In this document: piece after piece, positions 17,413 through 25,523 of the stretch
How positions within the stretch are numbered: the stretch's first letter is position 1
Layout of the letters: every line of letters begins with the position of its first letter
Source: Saprospiraceae bacterium
Lineage (GTDB): Bacteria > Bacteroidota > Bacteroidia > Chitinophagales > Saprospiraceae
Length of the DNA stretch: 64,000 nt
Assembly (NCBI GenBank): GCA_016719615.1
Contig: JADJYQ010000005.1
Span: 62,001 to 126,000, forward strand
Reading direction: 5' to 3'
Position numbers and translations under genes: made by a program
The notes under the pieces: model-generated
Told to the model about the DNA's origin: nothing
The model's database searches: none
What the model saw: only the letters and a program-made list of their open reading frames with translations

Positions 17413-18873
17413 ATGAATATTCGCACATTACTATTGGCAGTAATATTTACTGTTATGAATCTGGTATCTTTTGGACAAGCTGCCAAGCAAAAGAATTTCA
17501 AGCCTAGTTTGGCCAATAAATGGTTGGACATAGCATTAGAAATCACAGCAAATGACGTAGACAGATATGGCGCCAAGCCAACAATTCAGGCAAGGCAATT
17601 AGGTATCGCCATGACTGCTATGTATGATGCATGGGCTTGTTATGATGCGAAGGCCGTTAACAGCCTGTTTGCTGGAAAATTGCGAAGGCCTGCAGCAGAA
17701 AGAACAACAAAGAATAAAGAGAAAGCTATCAGTTATGCAATGCTTCATGTACTAATCGACCAATATCCACTTGATAAAAAGCAAATCCTGGACGAGTTTC
17801 AAAAAATGGGTTATGATCCTAAGAATTATTCATTGGATAGAACTAAACCCGAGGGTATTGGAAATCTAGTGGCCAAAGAACTTTTAAAATTTCGCCACAA
17901 CGACGGATCCAATCAATTGGGAAATGAACTGGGATCTGACGGAAAACCCTATTCTGATTATACTTATTATAAACCCATCAATACCTATAAAAAAGTTATT
18001 GATCCGGATCGCTGGCATCCACTGCCTTTCGTAAAAAATAATGGGGACACCTTTTTAGTCAATTTTCTTACACCGCATTGGTATCGGGTAAAACCTTTCG
18101 GGCTCCTATCTTCTTCGCAATTTAGGGCTCCTGAATATCCTAAAGTGGGAAGTGAACAACTTAAAAAAGAAGTAGATGAATGTATTGATTTTAATGCAAA
18201 TCTGGATCACACCCGAAAATCTACTATAGAATTTATGCGCGATGGGCCAAGGTCTACAGGCCAAGCTGGACATTGGTTGCGTTTTTCCCAAATGGTTTCG
18301 CAACGCGATCAAAATGATTTGGATCGCGATGTTAAACTTTATTTTGTAGTAGGAACTACTGCTATGGATGCATTTATTGCTTGCTGGGAAACCAAAAGAT
18401 TTTATGACAGTGCAAGGCCTTGGACGCTTGTTAGGCATTACTATAAAGGGCAGCAGATCAAAGGCTGGGGTGGCCCGGATAAAGGAACGCAAGACATTAC
18501 AGCAGATCGCTGGCATCCTTATTCTCCCGCAGATTTTGTATCTCCTCCATTTCCGGCTTATGTATCCGGACACAGTACCGTAAGTGCTGCTTGTGCAAAA
18601 ATATTGGAACTATTTACGGGTAGTGATCATTTTGGTGTAACTGAAAATAGAATTTGCGGAATCATTACTGAAACTCCTGGGGATCCTGTTTCTTTGCCTT
18701 TACCCACTTTTACCGCAACAGCCGAGATGGCAGGAATTTCAAGGGTTTTGGGTGGTTATCACATACAGGCAGATAACATCGAAGGTCTAAACATGGGCCG
18801 GAAAATAGCGCATTATCTTTGGAGTGATGTCTATCAGAAGTATTTTGATGGAACTTATAAAAGCAAAGGATAA
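17413..18873 (+). CDS. vanadium-dependent haloperoxidase-type PAP2 enzyme, secreted
   Basis: A 486-residue protein with a signal peptide (cleavage near SFGQ, residue 22). The vanadate/phosphate site of the haloperoxidase-acid phosphatase superfamily is complete: Lys328, then six residues, Arg335-Pro336; Ser385-Gly386-His387; and Ser443-Arg444, five residues, His450. Only the Pro of the usual PSGH is replaced by Val. Members either oxidise halides with hydrogen peroxide or act as phosphatases, and the sequence does not decide which. It is predicted to be periplasmic or extracellular. A terminator hairpin sits 70 bases before the start codon. Confidence 0.85.
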   Translation: MNIRTLLLAVIFTVMNLVSFGQAAKQKNFKPSLANKWLDIALEITANDVDRYGAKPTIQARQLGIAMTAMYDAWACYDAKAVNSLFAGKLRRPAAERTTKNKEKAISYAMLHVLIDQYPLDKKQILDEFQKMGYDPKNYSLDRTKPEGIGNLVAKELLKFRHNDGSNQLGNELGSDGKPYSDYTYYKPINTYKKVIDPDRWHPLPFVKNNGDTFLVNFLTPHWYRVKPFGLLSSSQFRAPEYPKVGSEQLKKEVDECIDFNANLDHTRKSTIEFMRDGPRSTGQAGHWLRFSQMVSQRDQNDLDRDVKLYFVVGTTAMDAFIACWETKRFYDSARPWTLVRHYYKGQQIKGWGGPDKGTQDITADRWHPYSPADFVSPPFPAYVSGHSTVSAACAKILELFTGSDHFGVTENRICGIITETPGDPVSLPLPTFTATAEMAGISRVLGGYHIQADNIEGLNMGRKIAHYLWSDVYQKYFDGTYKSKG

Positions 18874-18950
18874 CAGACTCATGATGATTGGAAATTGGAG
18901 TATAGATTTTGGATGATAGCGTAAAGACTAAAGACACTTAAATCAACTAG

Positions 18951-19057
18951 AACCTAACGAATATTAGTTATTATATCCATTGTAGTTTTGCTCCATAATT
19001 CCTTCCCCATCATCCTCCCGTCATCATCATCAACTTTTTTATTGAATAATTTCTTCA
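18951..19057. repeat. intergenic repeats: AACCTAAC palindrome and third CCCG/CGGG hairpin unit
   Basis: AACCTAACGAATATTAGTT (18951-18969) is an imperfect member of an AACTAAC-N4-GTTAGTT family. At 19011-19057 a copy of the 12.8-kb unit recurs: CCTCCCGTCATCATC, TTTTTTATTGAATA, then CTTCATGTCGGGACT. It lies between two convergent genes, where a hairpin could terminate both. Confidence 0.6.
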
Positions 19058-19067
19058 TGTCGGGACT

Positions 19068-20270
19068 CTATAAGCTATAATTCACACCAAGCGTCCATTG
19101 GTTTTTGATTTGAGGAGATGTTTTGAAATTGCCCGAACTTTCAAGAAAAAATGTTTTTGAATAAAGAGTCCATTTTTTATGAAAGACATATTCAATTCCA
19201 GCGTGAAGCTGAAATATATGTTTTTGAATTTTCAGTTTTTCAAAAGTACTGCCTGGCAATGCAGTAAGCGGATCGAGATATACTCCTTCGTATTGAAATA
19301 GACCATATGCATAACCAATGCCGCCAGAGAATCGAAGAGCGTCGTGAGCATGGTAATGAAGCGAGGAATTTATATTCCATTCCTGCATTCCGGTCCGGGA
19401 GTATGCTATGAAACCTTGATGGTCCAAATTGAATGATTCCAGATCTTTGTTTATTTTATGTAAAGTATTGAAATCGTTTGATTCAATTTCTTTTCTGATG
19501 TACCTGGTGAATGATACATCTGTAGATAAACTCAAAATGCTTGAGATTTTTTTAGAAAAATTTATACCCAGACCTCCTCCAAAGGATTGATCTGAAGCCA
19601 GGTAAGTTAAATGAGAGCCTGCCGCGATATTCCAATTTTTGGATGCTTGTTTTTTGATGAGGGAATTGTAACTTGAGTATATAGGTTTTGAATTAGATTT
19701 TGATGAATTGGTTACCGGACAAATTGGAACAGGTAGATTTTCAATGGCGTGTGAGAATTCAATTATTGCGTTCTTGGCATATCCCGGTTCATTTTCAAAA
19801 TTTTGATCCCCGATTATTACTCCTGGCGCATTCGGCTTTAAATCAGCATAAGGAGCGCTTTGATCCAGCGCAGTGTTTTTCTCAGGTAAAATAGTTTGTT
19901 GATTTTTCTTTCCCGAATATTTTTGTTTATTGATGAACTGAGAGGTGACTTCTTTTAATTCCAATTTGCCTGGTGCATATAGCTTACTTGATTTTTCATT
20001 AAGGGCTTGTTCATTATTTGCTAGAACAGGCAAGCTTTTCTTGATACTGATCTGTTCTGATTCCTTTGTTTCCATTTTGAATAAATTAGGATACAAATGG
20101 TTCAATGCAAATGCACCTGAGAATATAAATCCGGCGAAGAGAAGCCAAAGAAGAAAATTTTTTTTGCGCTTGGATTTTTCAGGAATGGGCATCTGTTGAT
20201 CGAGTTTTGTTTGCAAATGCAACCAGCCTTCTTCCATTAATTTGTCCAGGTTTTTATCTAAATTATTCAT
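19068..20270 (-). CDS. putative membrane-bound anti-sigma protein with C-terminal barrel-like domain
   Basis: A 400-residue protein starting at ATG 20270, which overlaps the end of the sigma-factor gene, indicating translational coupling. The first 50 residues are a short basic cytoplasmic segment (MEEGWLHLQTKLDQQ). One membrane helix follows at about 52-72, then a long Ser/Asn/Lys-rich linker. The last 190 residues look like outer-membrane beta strands (GGGLGINFSKKISSILSLST, ending TLGVNYSL). Position and topology suggest control of the adjacent ECF sigma factor. No named family is recognised, and the barrel-like region is inferred from strand pattern only. Confidence 0.65.
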   Translation of the reverse strand: MNNLDKNLDKLMEEGWLHLQTKLDQQMPIPEKSKRKKNFLLWLLFAGFIFSGAFALNHLYPNLFKMETKESEQISIKKSLPVLANNEQALNEKSSKLYAPGKLELKEVTSQFINKQKYSGKKNQQTILPEKNTALDQSAPYADLKPNAPGVIIGDQNFENEPGYAKNAIIEFSHAIENLPVPICPVTNSSKSNSKPIYSSYNSLIKKQASKNWNIAAGSHLTYLASDQSFGGGLGINFSKKISSILSLSTDVSFTRYIRKEIESNDFNTLHKINKDLESFNLDHQGFIAYSRTGMQEWNINSSLHYHAHDALRFSGGIGYAYGLFQYEGVYLDPLTALPGSTFEKLKIQKHIFQLHAGIEYVFHKKWTLYSKTFFLESSGNFKTSPQIKNQWTLGVNYSL

Positions 20271-20811
20271 TTTCTTTCCAATAGATTTTTTGTAAAATTT
20301 TTCTTGCATTGGCAACATGCCATCTAGAAGTACTTTCTGTTATATTAAATTTTCGGGCAATTTCTTCATGTGCGTAACCATCCAGCGCAAAATGAACAAA
20401 TACATCTCGGGTTGTTTCGGGCAATTTTTTGAGCATCCGCTCCATATCAATATTAAGAAAGACCTGATCTGATGGTAGTTGTTTTGGAACTGAAACATCC
20501 CCCAAATTTTCCAAAATCTCCCAGTCCGGCATGTTTTTTCGAATATGATCTAAACTTGTGTTTTTAAGTATTGTAAAAGCCCAGGATTTAAATTTTTCAA
20601 TAGATTCCAATTGATGTATGGATTTGAAAATTTTAAGCCAGGCATCATTGATTACGCTCATGGTTTCATCATCATTTTTTATCCTCCATGAACAATAGTC
20701 GTAGCATTCTTTAAAAAAGTATTTATAAAGCAATTCCTGGCAGGTTCTGTTGTTTTGTTTACAGCCTGCAATCAATTCCTCAATATTTGAATGATCTTTC
20801 GTTTTTAACAC
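20263..20811 (-). CDS. ECF-family RNA polymerase sigma factor
   Basis: A 182-residue sigma-70 family regulator with a GTG start at 20811 and no useful ATG nearby. Region 2 lies at about residues 20-90 (DDETMSVINDAWLKIFKSIH, FKSWAFTILKN). Region 4 lies at about 120-175, with the helix-turn-helix GYAHEEIARKFNITESTSRWHV. It recruits RNA polymerase to a dedicated promoter set. The downstream membrane gene overlaps its stop and probably holds it inactive; the upstream barrel gene ends 14 bases before it. Confidence 0.9.
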   Translation of the reverse strand: MLKTKDHSNIEELIAGCKQNNRTCQELLYKYFFKECYDYCSWRIKNDDETMSVINDAWLKIFKSIHQLESIEKFKSWAFTILKNTSLDHIRKNMPDWEILENLGDVSVPKQLPSDQVFLNIDMERMLKKLPETTRDVFVHFALDGYAHEEIARKFNITESTSRWHVANARKILQKIYWKENE

Positions 20812-20825
20812 ATTGCTACTTCATG

Positions 20826-21521
20826 CTAAATTCCTAACGATATGCTTATATAAAAGTTTGTCAATTTATGTTTATAGGTTTCGGCATAGGATTCATTGAA
20901 TTTATACCTTACTGCAAACTGATGAAATTGAAGGCCAAACAAGAAACGGATGCGTTCACCTCTTGCAAAATTGTAAGACACTCCCGTTTCGGCATGTCCA
21001 TACCATCCATTGTCCGCACTTGATTGAGGCTGATCCCAAAAATAAAAATTTTCAGGGGCTTTAATCAGGTTTGTCCCGATCGCCAAACTAAAAACCGGTT
21101 TTATTTTAAAACGACCGGGAGTCCAGAATGTATGAAAGTAGATGGGATAAACACGGGTATCCGGAAATAAATTCAGGTCGGAATGGCCCAGGCTCAAACC
21201 TACTTCGATAGCTGAGCTCAGCTTCAGGCCCATGTTGAGGTAATTCCCGAAGGAAGCAGATCGATCTTTACTGAAAGTCAAACGGTGGCCCAAATGAATA
21301 TACCAAAAACGTTTTTTGGCTGCCTCTGGAAGTGAGTCGTTTTCGTGAGAAATGGATTCAAATTGCTCAACCGTACAATTTATAGGCTTGATTTTATTTA
21401 GATGACTCTGAAGCATAAGTCCTTTTTGGAAGTTCTGGTAAGTCTGTTTCGCAATTAAGTATTCCGTTCCAAGTCCTGAAACCAAAAAAAGGAAAAGGAT
21501 GTATAATTTGAGGCATCCCAT
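20826..21521 (-). CDS. probable outer-membrane barrel protein of unknown function
   Basis: 231 residues from ATG 21521, chosen because it begins a clean signal sequence (MGCLKLYILFLFLVSGLGT). The mature protein has alternating hydrophobic/aromatic strands (LNMGLKLSSAIEVGLSLGH, KPVFSLAIGTNLI) and ends in NFYISISLGI, consistent with a small beta barrel. It lies between a LVIVD-type lipoprotein gene and the ECF sigma gene and is probably cotranscribed. No family recognised. Confidence 0.6.
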   Translation of the reverse strand: MGCLKLYILFLFLVSGLGTEYLIAKQTYQNFQKGLMLQSHLNKIKPINCTVEQFESISHENDSLPEAAKKRFWYIHLGHRLTFSKDRSASFGNYLNMGLKLSSAIEVGLSLGHSDLNLFPDTRVYPIYFHTFWTPGRFKIKPVFSLAIGTNLIKAPENFYFWDQPQSSADNGWYGHAETGVSYNFARGERIRFLFGLQFHQFAVRYKFNESYAETYKHKLTNFYISISLGI

Positions 21522-21592
21522 TTTATCTCGAACATCAGATCTGCGCATGGATTGTGGTTAATTTTGTGGCAAACGGAACCATAATCAAAATA

Positions 21593-22834
21593 TTAAATCT
21601 TGCTTAATAATTTGGGTTGAGAAGGATTTTCCAAATTGTATTGGTACAGTCCATCCTTGCCAATGATGATAACCAATTCAGGAGACAACATGATCACATC
21701 ATATGCTGCATGTGATTTAAATAAGCCATATTCATGTATTTGGGCATCAGGCAATAACTGCATGGTTTTAAAACCGTATTCACCTTCGCAGAGGACCATA
21801 AGATCTTGATCTACGGATAAGCCATGTGGGTTTTTCATATCATGTTTGCGGAGTAAGGATGGTTTCAAGAGGTCCCGAACATCTATGATTTCAAGTTGAT
21901 TAGTAAAGCCGTTACATTCTGTACCACTTCGCAATGTTACATAGGCCAGATTCTGATCGACGTACACTGGATCGCAGGCATTGGCATGTACAAATTTAGA
22001 AAGATATAAAGGCGATGCAGGCTGTTCAATGCTGAAAATGTACATTCCCGAGCGCGCGCCGATAAATAAATATTCGTCATGCGGAAAAATAGTTTCTATA
22101 TCCCAAGCAACTTTTTGCGATGATTTTAATTCAGGTTTAAATGGGTTTATTATGGAGTAAGTATTCAGTTCGTTATGATTAACGATATACAGGAAGTCGC
22201 CCTGGATTGTGAATCTTGCAAAAGACCCCCCGATACCTGAACTTCGGGCGGGTGTATTGGCATTTGGTCCGGTTTTTTTGGATCCTACGGCTGTTAAAAC
22301 AAAATCACCTTCATAAAATATATCCGGATAGGCTCCACAGGCTTGGGTTCTTTTTACGATTTGGGATTTATATTTTACAAGATATTTCCCATCTGAATTT
22401 TTACCATACAGGTTAAAGAGTGCAGCTTTAAAATCAACGAGTTTGGGATTTAAGCAATCATGAATGTCAATCGATAAAAGATTGGCAAAATTATCTGCGT
22501 ACAAGATGTTATTTGAAACCGCCATGTCTATGTTTCCGGAAATGGCGATGAATCCTTTATTAACAGGCGCCTGGGGATTGGAATTATCAATGACATGGAT
22601 GCCTTCATTAAATTCATTGATGAGCAGATAGTCGTTGTAAACGTAGATCTTTCCGGGGTTCTTGTTTTCTTTAGGAAGAGCTAATTTTATTTCATTTCTC
22701 ATTTCATCCAAGGACATGTAAACTGGAGACCACTCTACATATTCAACTTCGTGGGTACATTCATCCTTAAGGCAGGATTGGAAACTGAGTCCAATGATGA
22801 GTAGGTAAGCAAATCTTAAAATTGTTGTTTTCAT
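21593..22834 (-). CDS. LVIVD-repeat lipoprotein
   Basis: 413 residues with a lipoprotein signal ending LSFQSC (Cys21). The mature protein contains repeats of the LVIVD beta-propeller type: VIDNSNPQAPVNKGFIAISG, LSIDIHDCLNPKLVDF, YSIINPFKPELKSSQKVA, FSIEQPASPLYLSKF and EIIDVRDLLKPSLLRKHDM. These form a surface or periplasmic propeller of unknown binding partner, common in Bacteroidota. It is the first gene of a minus-strand run leading to the ECF sigma factor, so it may belong to the same regulon. Confidence 0.82.
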   Translation of the reverse strand: MKTTILRFAYLLIIGLSFQSCLKDECTHEVEYVEWSPVYMSLDEMRNEIKLALPKENKNPGKIYVYNDYLLINEFNEGIHVIDNSNPQAPVNKGFIAISGNIDMAVSNNILYADNFANLLSIDIHDCLNPKLVDFKAALFNLYGKNSDGKYLVKYKSQIVKRTQACGAYPDIFYEGDFVLTAVGSKKTGPNANTPARSSGIGGSFARFTIQGDFLYIVNHNELNTYSIINPFKPELKSSQKVAWDIETIFPHDEYLFIGARSGMYIFSIEQPASPLYLSKFVHANACDPVYVDQNLAYVTLRSGTECNGFTNQLEIIDVRDLLKPSLLRKHDMKNPHGLSVDQDLMVLCEGEYGFKTMQLLPDAQIHEYGLFKSHAAYDVIMLSPELVIIIGKDGLYQYNLENPSQPKLLSKI

Positions 22835-23175
22835 ACGTGCTTTTTGTATAAGACGTATTTAGGGCTTAAAACGTTGGGTAGATGGGAGATTATTTTAGGC
22901 TAAAGGGAAAAAGGTAGAAGGCTAAAGGAATATTAGCTTATCATTTTTTTTTGAAAGATTCATAAGAGCAATGAGCGAATAGTATATTGCTTTTTTTACA
23001 GTTTAAATTTAAATACCGATAAATACGTATGTTAGTTAGATTCGGTATTACCAGCTCCAAACTTTATATTTGTCTTAAGCAGAATTTAAGAATTTTCTGA
23101 ATGGCTTAAGCGCAAACAAATGAAGTCTGACCTTAAGCCTTATCTCTTTTGTCTTAAGCCTTTTTTCTATCTTCT
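22835..23175. other. gene-free spacer between the LVIVD gene and phoU
   Basis: No coding frame seen. A word repeat TTTAGGCTAAAGG...AGGCTAAAGG (22893-22929) is the reverse complement of the CCTTTAGCC words near 7141. CTTAAGC (23074-23080) and GCTTAAG (23104-23110) can pair, and two more CTTAAG palindromes follow before phoU's stop and may help end the pst transcript. Confidence 0.5.
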
Positions 23176-23865
23176 TCACTCCTCCTTATCCTTTTCTTTT
23201 CTTTTGTGTTTAATCACTTTTGCTTCGATGTGGAAAATGATTTCTTCGGCAATATTTTTGGCTTGGTCGCCGATGCGTTCTATCTTTCTGACGATAGACA
23301 AGATGTGTAAAGTTTCGCGTCTGAGATTTGGAAATTTGTCCAAACATTCAATGGCTCTGTAACTGGCTACATCATTAATTTTGTCGAGCATGCGATCTCG
23401 TTTGTACACGGTACGGGCTTTCAGGGTATTTTCTAAAATATATGCCTCCCGTAAATTTTTGACCATTTCAAGAGCTAATGCAAGCATTTTGTCTGCTTCC
23501 ATATGTTTGATAATCTCAAGATTGAATTCTGTGTCCTGATCTGAAATAAATTCGGAAACGCCACAAGCAATATCACCAATGCGTTCCAGATTGGTATTTA
23601 TTTTTAAAGTAGTCAGAACAAATCTTAGATCAGATGCAACGGGCTGCAGGAGTGCGATAAAATCTTCGCAAATGCGGTCGATACTTAATTCATAAGCATT
23701 AATGCGTCGTTCAGCCGCCTGGATAGCTAAGGCCATGTCGCGATCACCTGTATCAAGTGCCTGTTGTGTTTTTTCAAGCTGATTAATCACTGCATCCCAC
23801 ATGGTGATGAGCTTATCTTTTAATTCCTGGATTTCATTTTCAACATGTAACATATCATAAATCAT
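23176..23865 (-). CDS. phoU: phosphate transport regulator PhoU
   Basis: A 229-residue cytoplasmic all-helical protein made of two PhoU three-helix repeats. Characteristic phrases are ERRINAYELSIDRICEDFIALLQPVASDLRF in the first repeat and RIGDQAKNIAEEIIF in the second, carrying acidic metal-binding residues. PhoU links the Pst transporter to the PhoR sensor and represses the Pho response when phosphate is plentiful. It is the last gene of the pst operon, 9 bases after pstB, which supports the call. A basic/acidic Lys-Glu tail is unremarkable. Confidence 0.95.
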   Translation of the reverse strand: MIYDMLHVENEIQELKDKLITMWDAVINQLEKTQQALDTGDRDMALAIQAAERRINAYELSIDRICEDFIALLQPVASDLRFVLTTLKINTNLERIGDIACGVSEFISDQDTEFNLEIIKHMEADKMLALALEMVKNLREAYILENTLKARTVYKRDRMLDKINDVASYRAIECLDKFPNLRRETLHILSIVRKIERIGDQAKNIAEEIIFHIEAKVIKHKRKEKDKEE

Positions 23866-23874
23866 TTAAGAGGA

Positions 23875-24633
23875 TTACCCAAATCGGCCGGTAATGTAGT
23901 TTTCAGTTTGCTGTTTTTCTGGGTTTCTGAAAATTTTCTTAGTCTCATCAAATTCAATTAATTCACCCAATAAAAAAAAGCCTGTAAAATCACTAACCCT
24001 ACTTGCTTGTTGCATATTGTGGGTCACGATAATAATCGTAAAATTATTTTTCAGTTCGTAAATCAATTCTTCAATTTTTCCCGTTGATATTGGGTCTAAA
24101 GCAGATGCAGGTTCGTCCATCAATAACACAGAAGGTTCAATGGCCATAGCGCGGGCGATGCAAAGTCTTTGCTGCTGTCCACCTGATAATTCGAAAGCTG
24201 ATTTTTTCAATTTGTCTTTGACTTCTTCCCATAGTGCTGCTTGTTTCAATGCTTTTTCAACTTGCGTTTCAATAAACTTTTTATCTGAAATTCCATTGAC
24301 GCGTAAACCATAAGCAACATTTTCAAAAATACTTTTTGGAAATGGGTTTGGTTTTTGGAATACCATCCCAACATTTCTTCTCAATTTGTCTATATCAGAA
24401 ATGGGAATATTGTAAATATCTTTTCCATCGATTAATATTTCTCCACCAATTTTAACATTATCAATGAGGTCGTTCATTCTGTTAAATAGTCGCAAGTAAG
24501 TTGACTTGCCACAGCCTGATGGGCCGATAAGCGCGGTGACCGTTTTTTCCGGTATGTTGATACTGACTCCCTTCAATGCATGAAAGTCGCCATAATGAAG
24601 ATGTACATTTTTGGTTTCAATTTTATGGGACAT
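23875..24633 (-). CDS. pstB: phosphate ABC transporter ATP-binding protein PstB
   Basis: 252 residues, the standard length. Walker A GPSGCGKST (about residues 37-45), ABC signature LSGGQQQRL, Walker B VLLMDEPASALDP and the switch His in IIIVTHNM are all present. It powers high-affinity phosphate import with PstA/PstC at the inner membrane. It starts 4 bases after pstA. Confidence 0.97.
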   Translation of the reverse strand: MSHKIETKNVHLHYGDFHALKGVSINIPEKTVTALIGPSGCGKSTYLRLFNRMNDLIDNVKIGGEILIDGKDIYNIPISDIDKLRRNVGMVFQKPNPFPKSIFENVAYGLRVNGISDKKFIETQVEKALKQAALWEEVKDKLKKSAFELSGGQQQRLCIARAMAIEPSVLLMDEPASALDPISTGKIEELIYELKNNFTIIIVTHNMQQASRVSDFTGFFLLGELIEFDETKKIFRNPEKQQTENYITGRFG

Positions 24634-24637
24634 ACAC

Positions 24638-25519
24638 TTATTTCATTTTTACTTTTTTGCTAAAATAATTCCGTAGATAATTTGCAATAAGATTCACAAT
24701 CAAAACGATGAGGATGAGGATGACGGCAGTGCCATAGGCTATTGGACGGGAAGTTTGTATATCTGTTCCGCTGGTAGAAATAACATAGAGGTGATAAGGT
24801 AAAGCCATAGCCTGGTCCATAATTGATTGAGGCATTTTTGGCAAAAAATAAGCCGCTACCGTAAATAATATGGGTGCTGTTTCGCCCGAAACTCTTCCAA
24901 TACTCAATATCAATCCTGTAATAATATTAGGAAAAGCGATTGGTAAAACGACTTTCCGCACCGTATACAACTTACTCGCACCTAAAGCAAAACTCGCATG
25001 TCTGAATGTATCTTCCACAGATTTTAGACTTTCTTCGGTAGTTCTGATAATGAGCGGTAAAGCTAACAAGGCAAGTGTAAGTGATCCTGCAATAATTGAT
25101 GCGCCAAAGCCTAATTGATTCACAAATAAAGCCATTCCAAATAAACCAAATACAATCGAAGGTATTCCTGCGAGATTATTGGTCATCATTTTTATAAATT
25201 GTTTGAGAGGCCCGTCTTTTGCATATTCATTTACATAAATTCCCGACAGGACTCCTATAGGAAAAGCAATCAGCATACTTAATAAAACCAAATATACGGT
25301 GCCCACAATAGCTGGTAAAATGCCTCCTTCCGTCATTCCATTTTTTGGCATGGACGTCAGAAATTCCCAACTGAGTACTCCTATCCCACGTTTAAAAATA
25401 AAAAATAAAATGAGGAACAAGATGCCGATGATCGCAAATGCGATACCTCGTGCAATCCAAAATGCAAATGCTTGTTGAATTCGTTTGGTTCGGTCTACTT
25501 GCTCAGGAAATTTCAACAT
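24638..25519 (-). CDS. pstA: phosphate ABC transporter permease PstA
   Basis: 293 residues with about six membrane segments. The EAA-type loop that contacts PstB is visible as FRHASFALGASKLYTVRKVVLP. The N-terminal phrase YVNEYAKDGPLKQFIKMMTNNLAGIPSIVFGLFG is typical of PstA. It pairs with PstC as the channel of the phosphate importer. It sits 4 bases after pstC. Confidence 0.96.
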   Translation of the reverse strand: MLKFPEQVDRTKRIQQAFAFWIARGIAFAIIGILFLILFFIFKRGIGVLSWEFLTSMPKNGMTEGGILPAIVGTVYLVLLSMLIAFPIGVLSGIYVNEYAKDGPLKQFIKMMTNNLAGIPSIVFGLFGMALFVNQLGFGASIIAGSLTLALLALPLIIRTTEESLKSVEDTFRHASFALGASKLYTVRKVVLPIAFPNIITGLILSIGRVSGETAPILFTVAAYFLPKMPQSIMDQAMALPYHLYVISTSGTDIQTSRPIAYGTAVILILIVLIVNLIANYLRNYFSKKVKMK

Positions 25520-25523
25520 AACA

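Noticed and set aside
18106..18573. 155-codon open frame antisense to the haloperoxidase gene
   Set aside because: It mirrors a gene with a complete active-site motif set and has no recognisable features of its own.
23060..23175. Plus-strand TATATTTG promoter-like box before phoU's end, suggesting a small RNA
   Set aside because: A lone 8-base match in AT-rich DNA with no terminator or conserved structure behind it.
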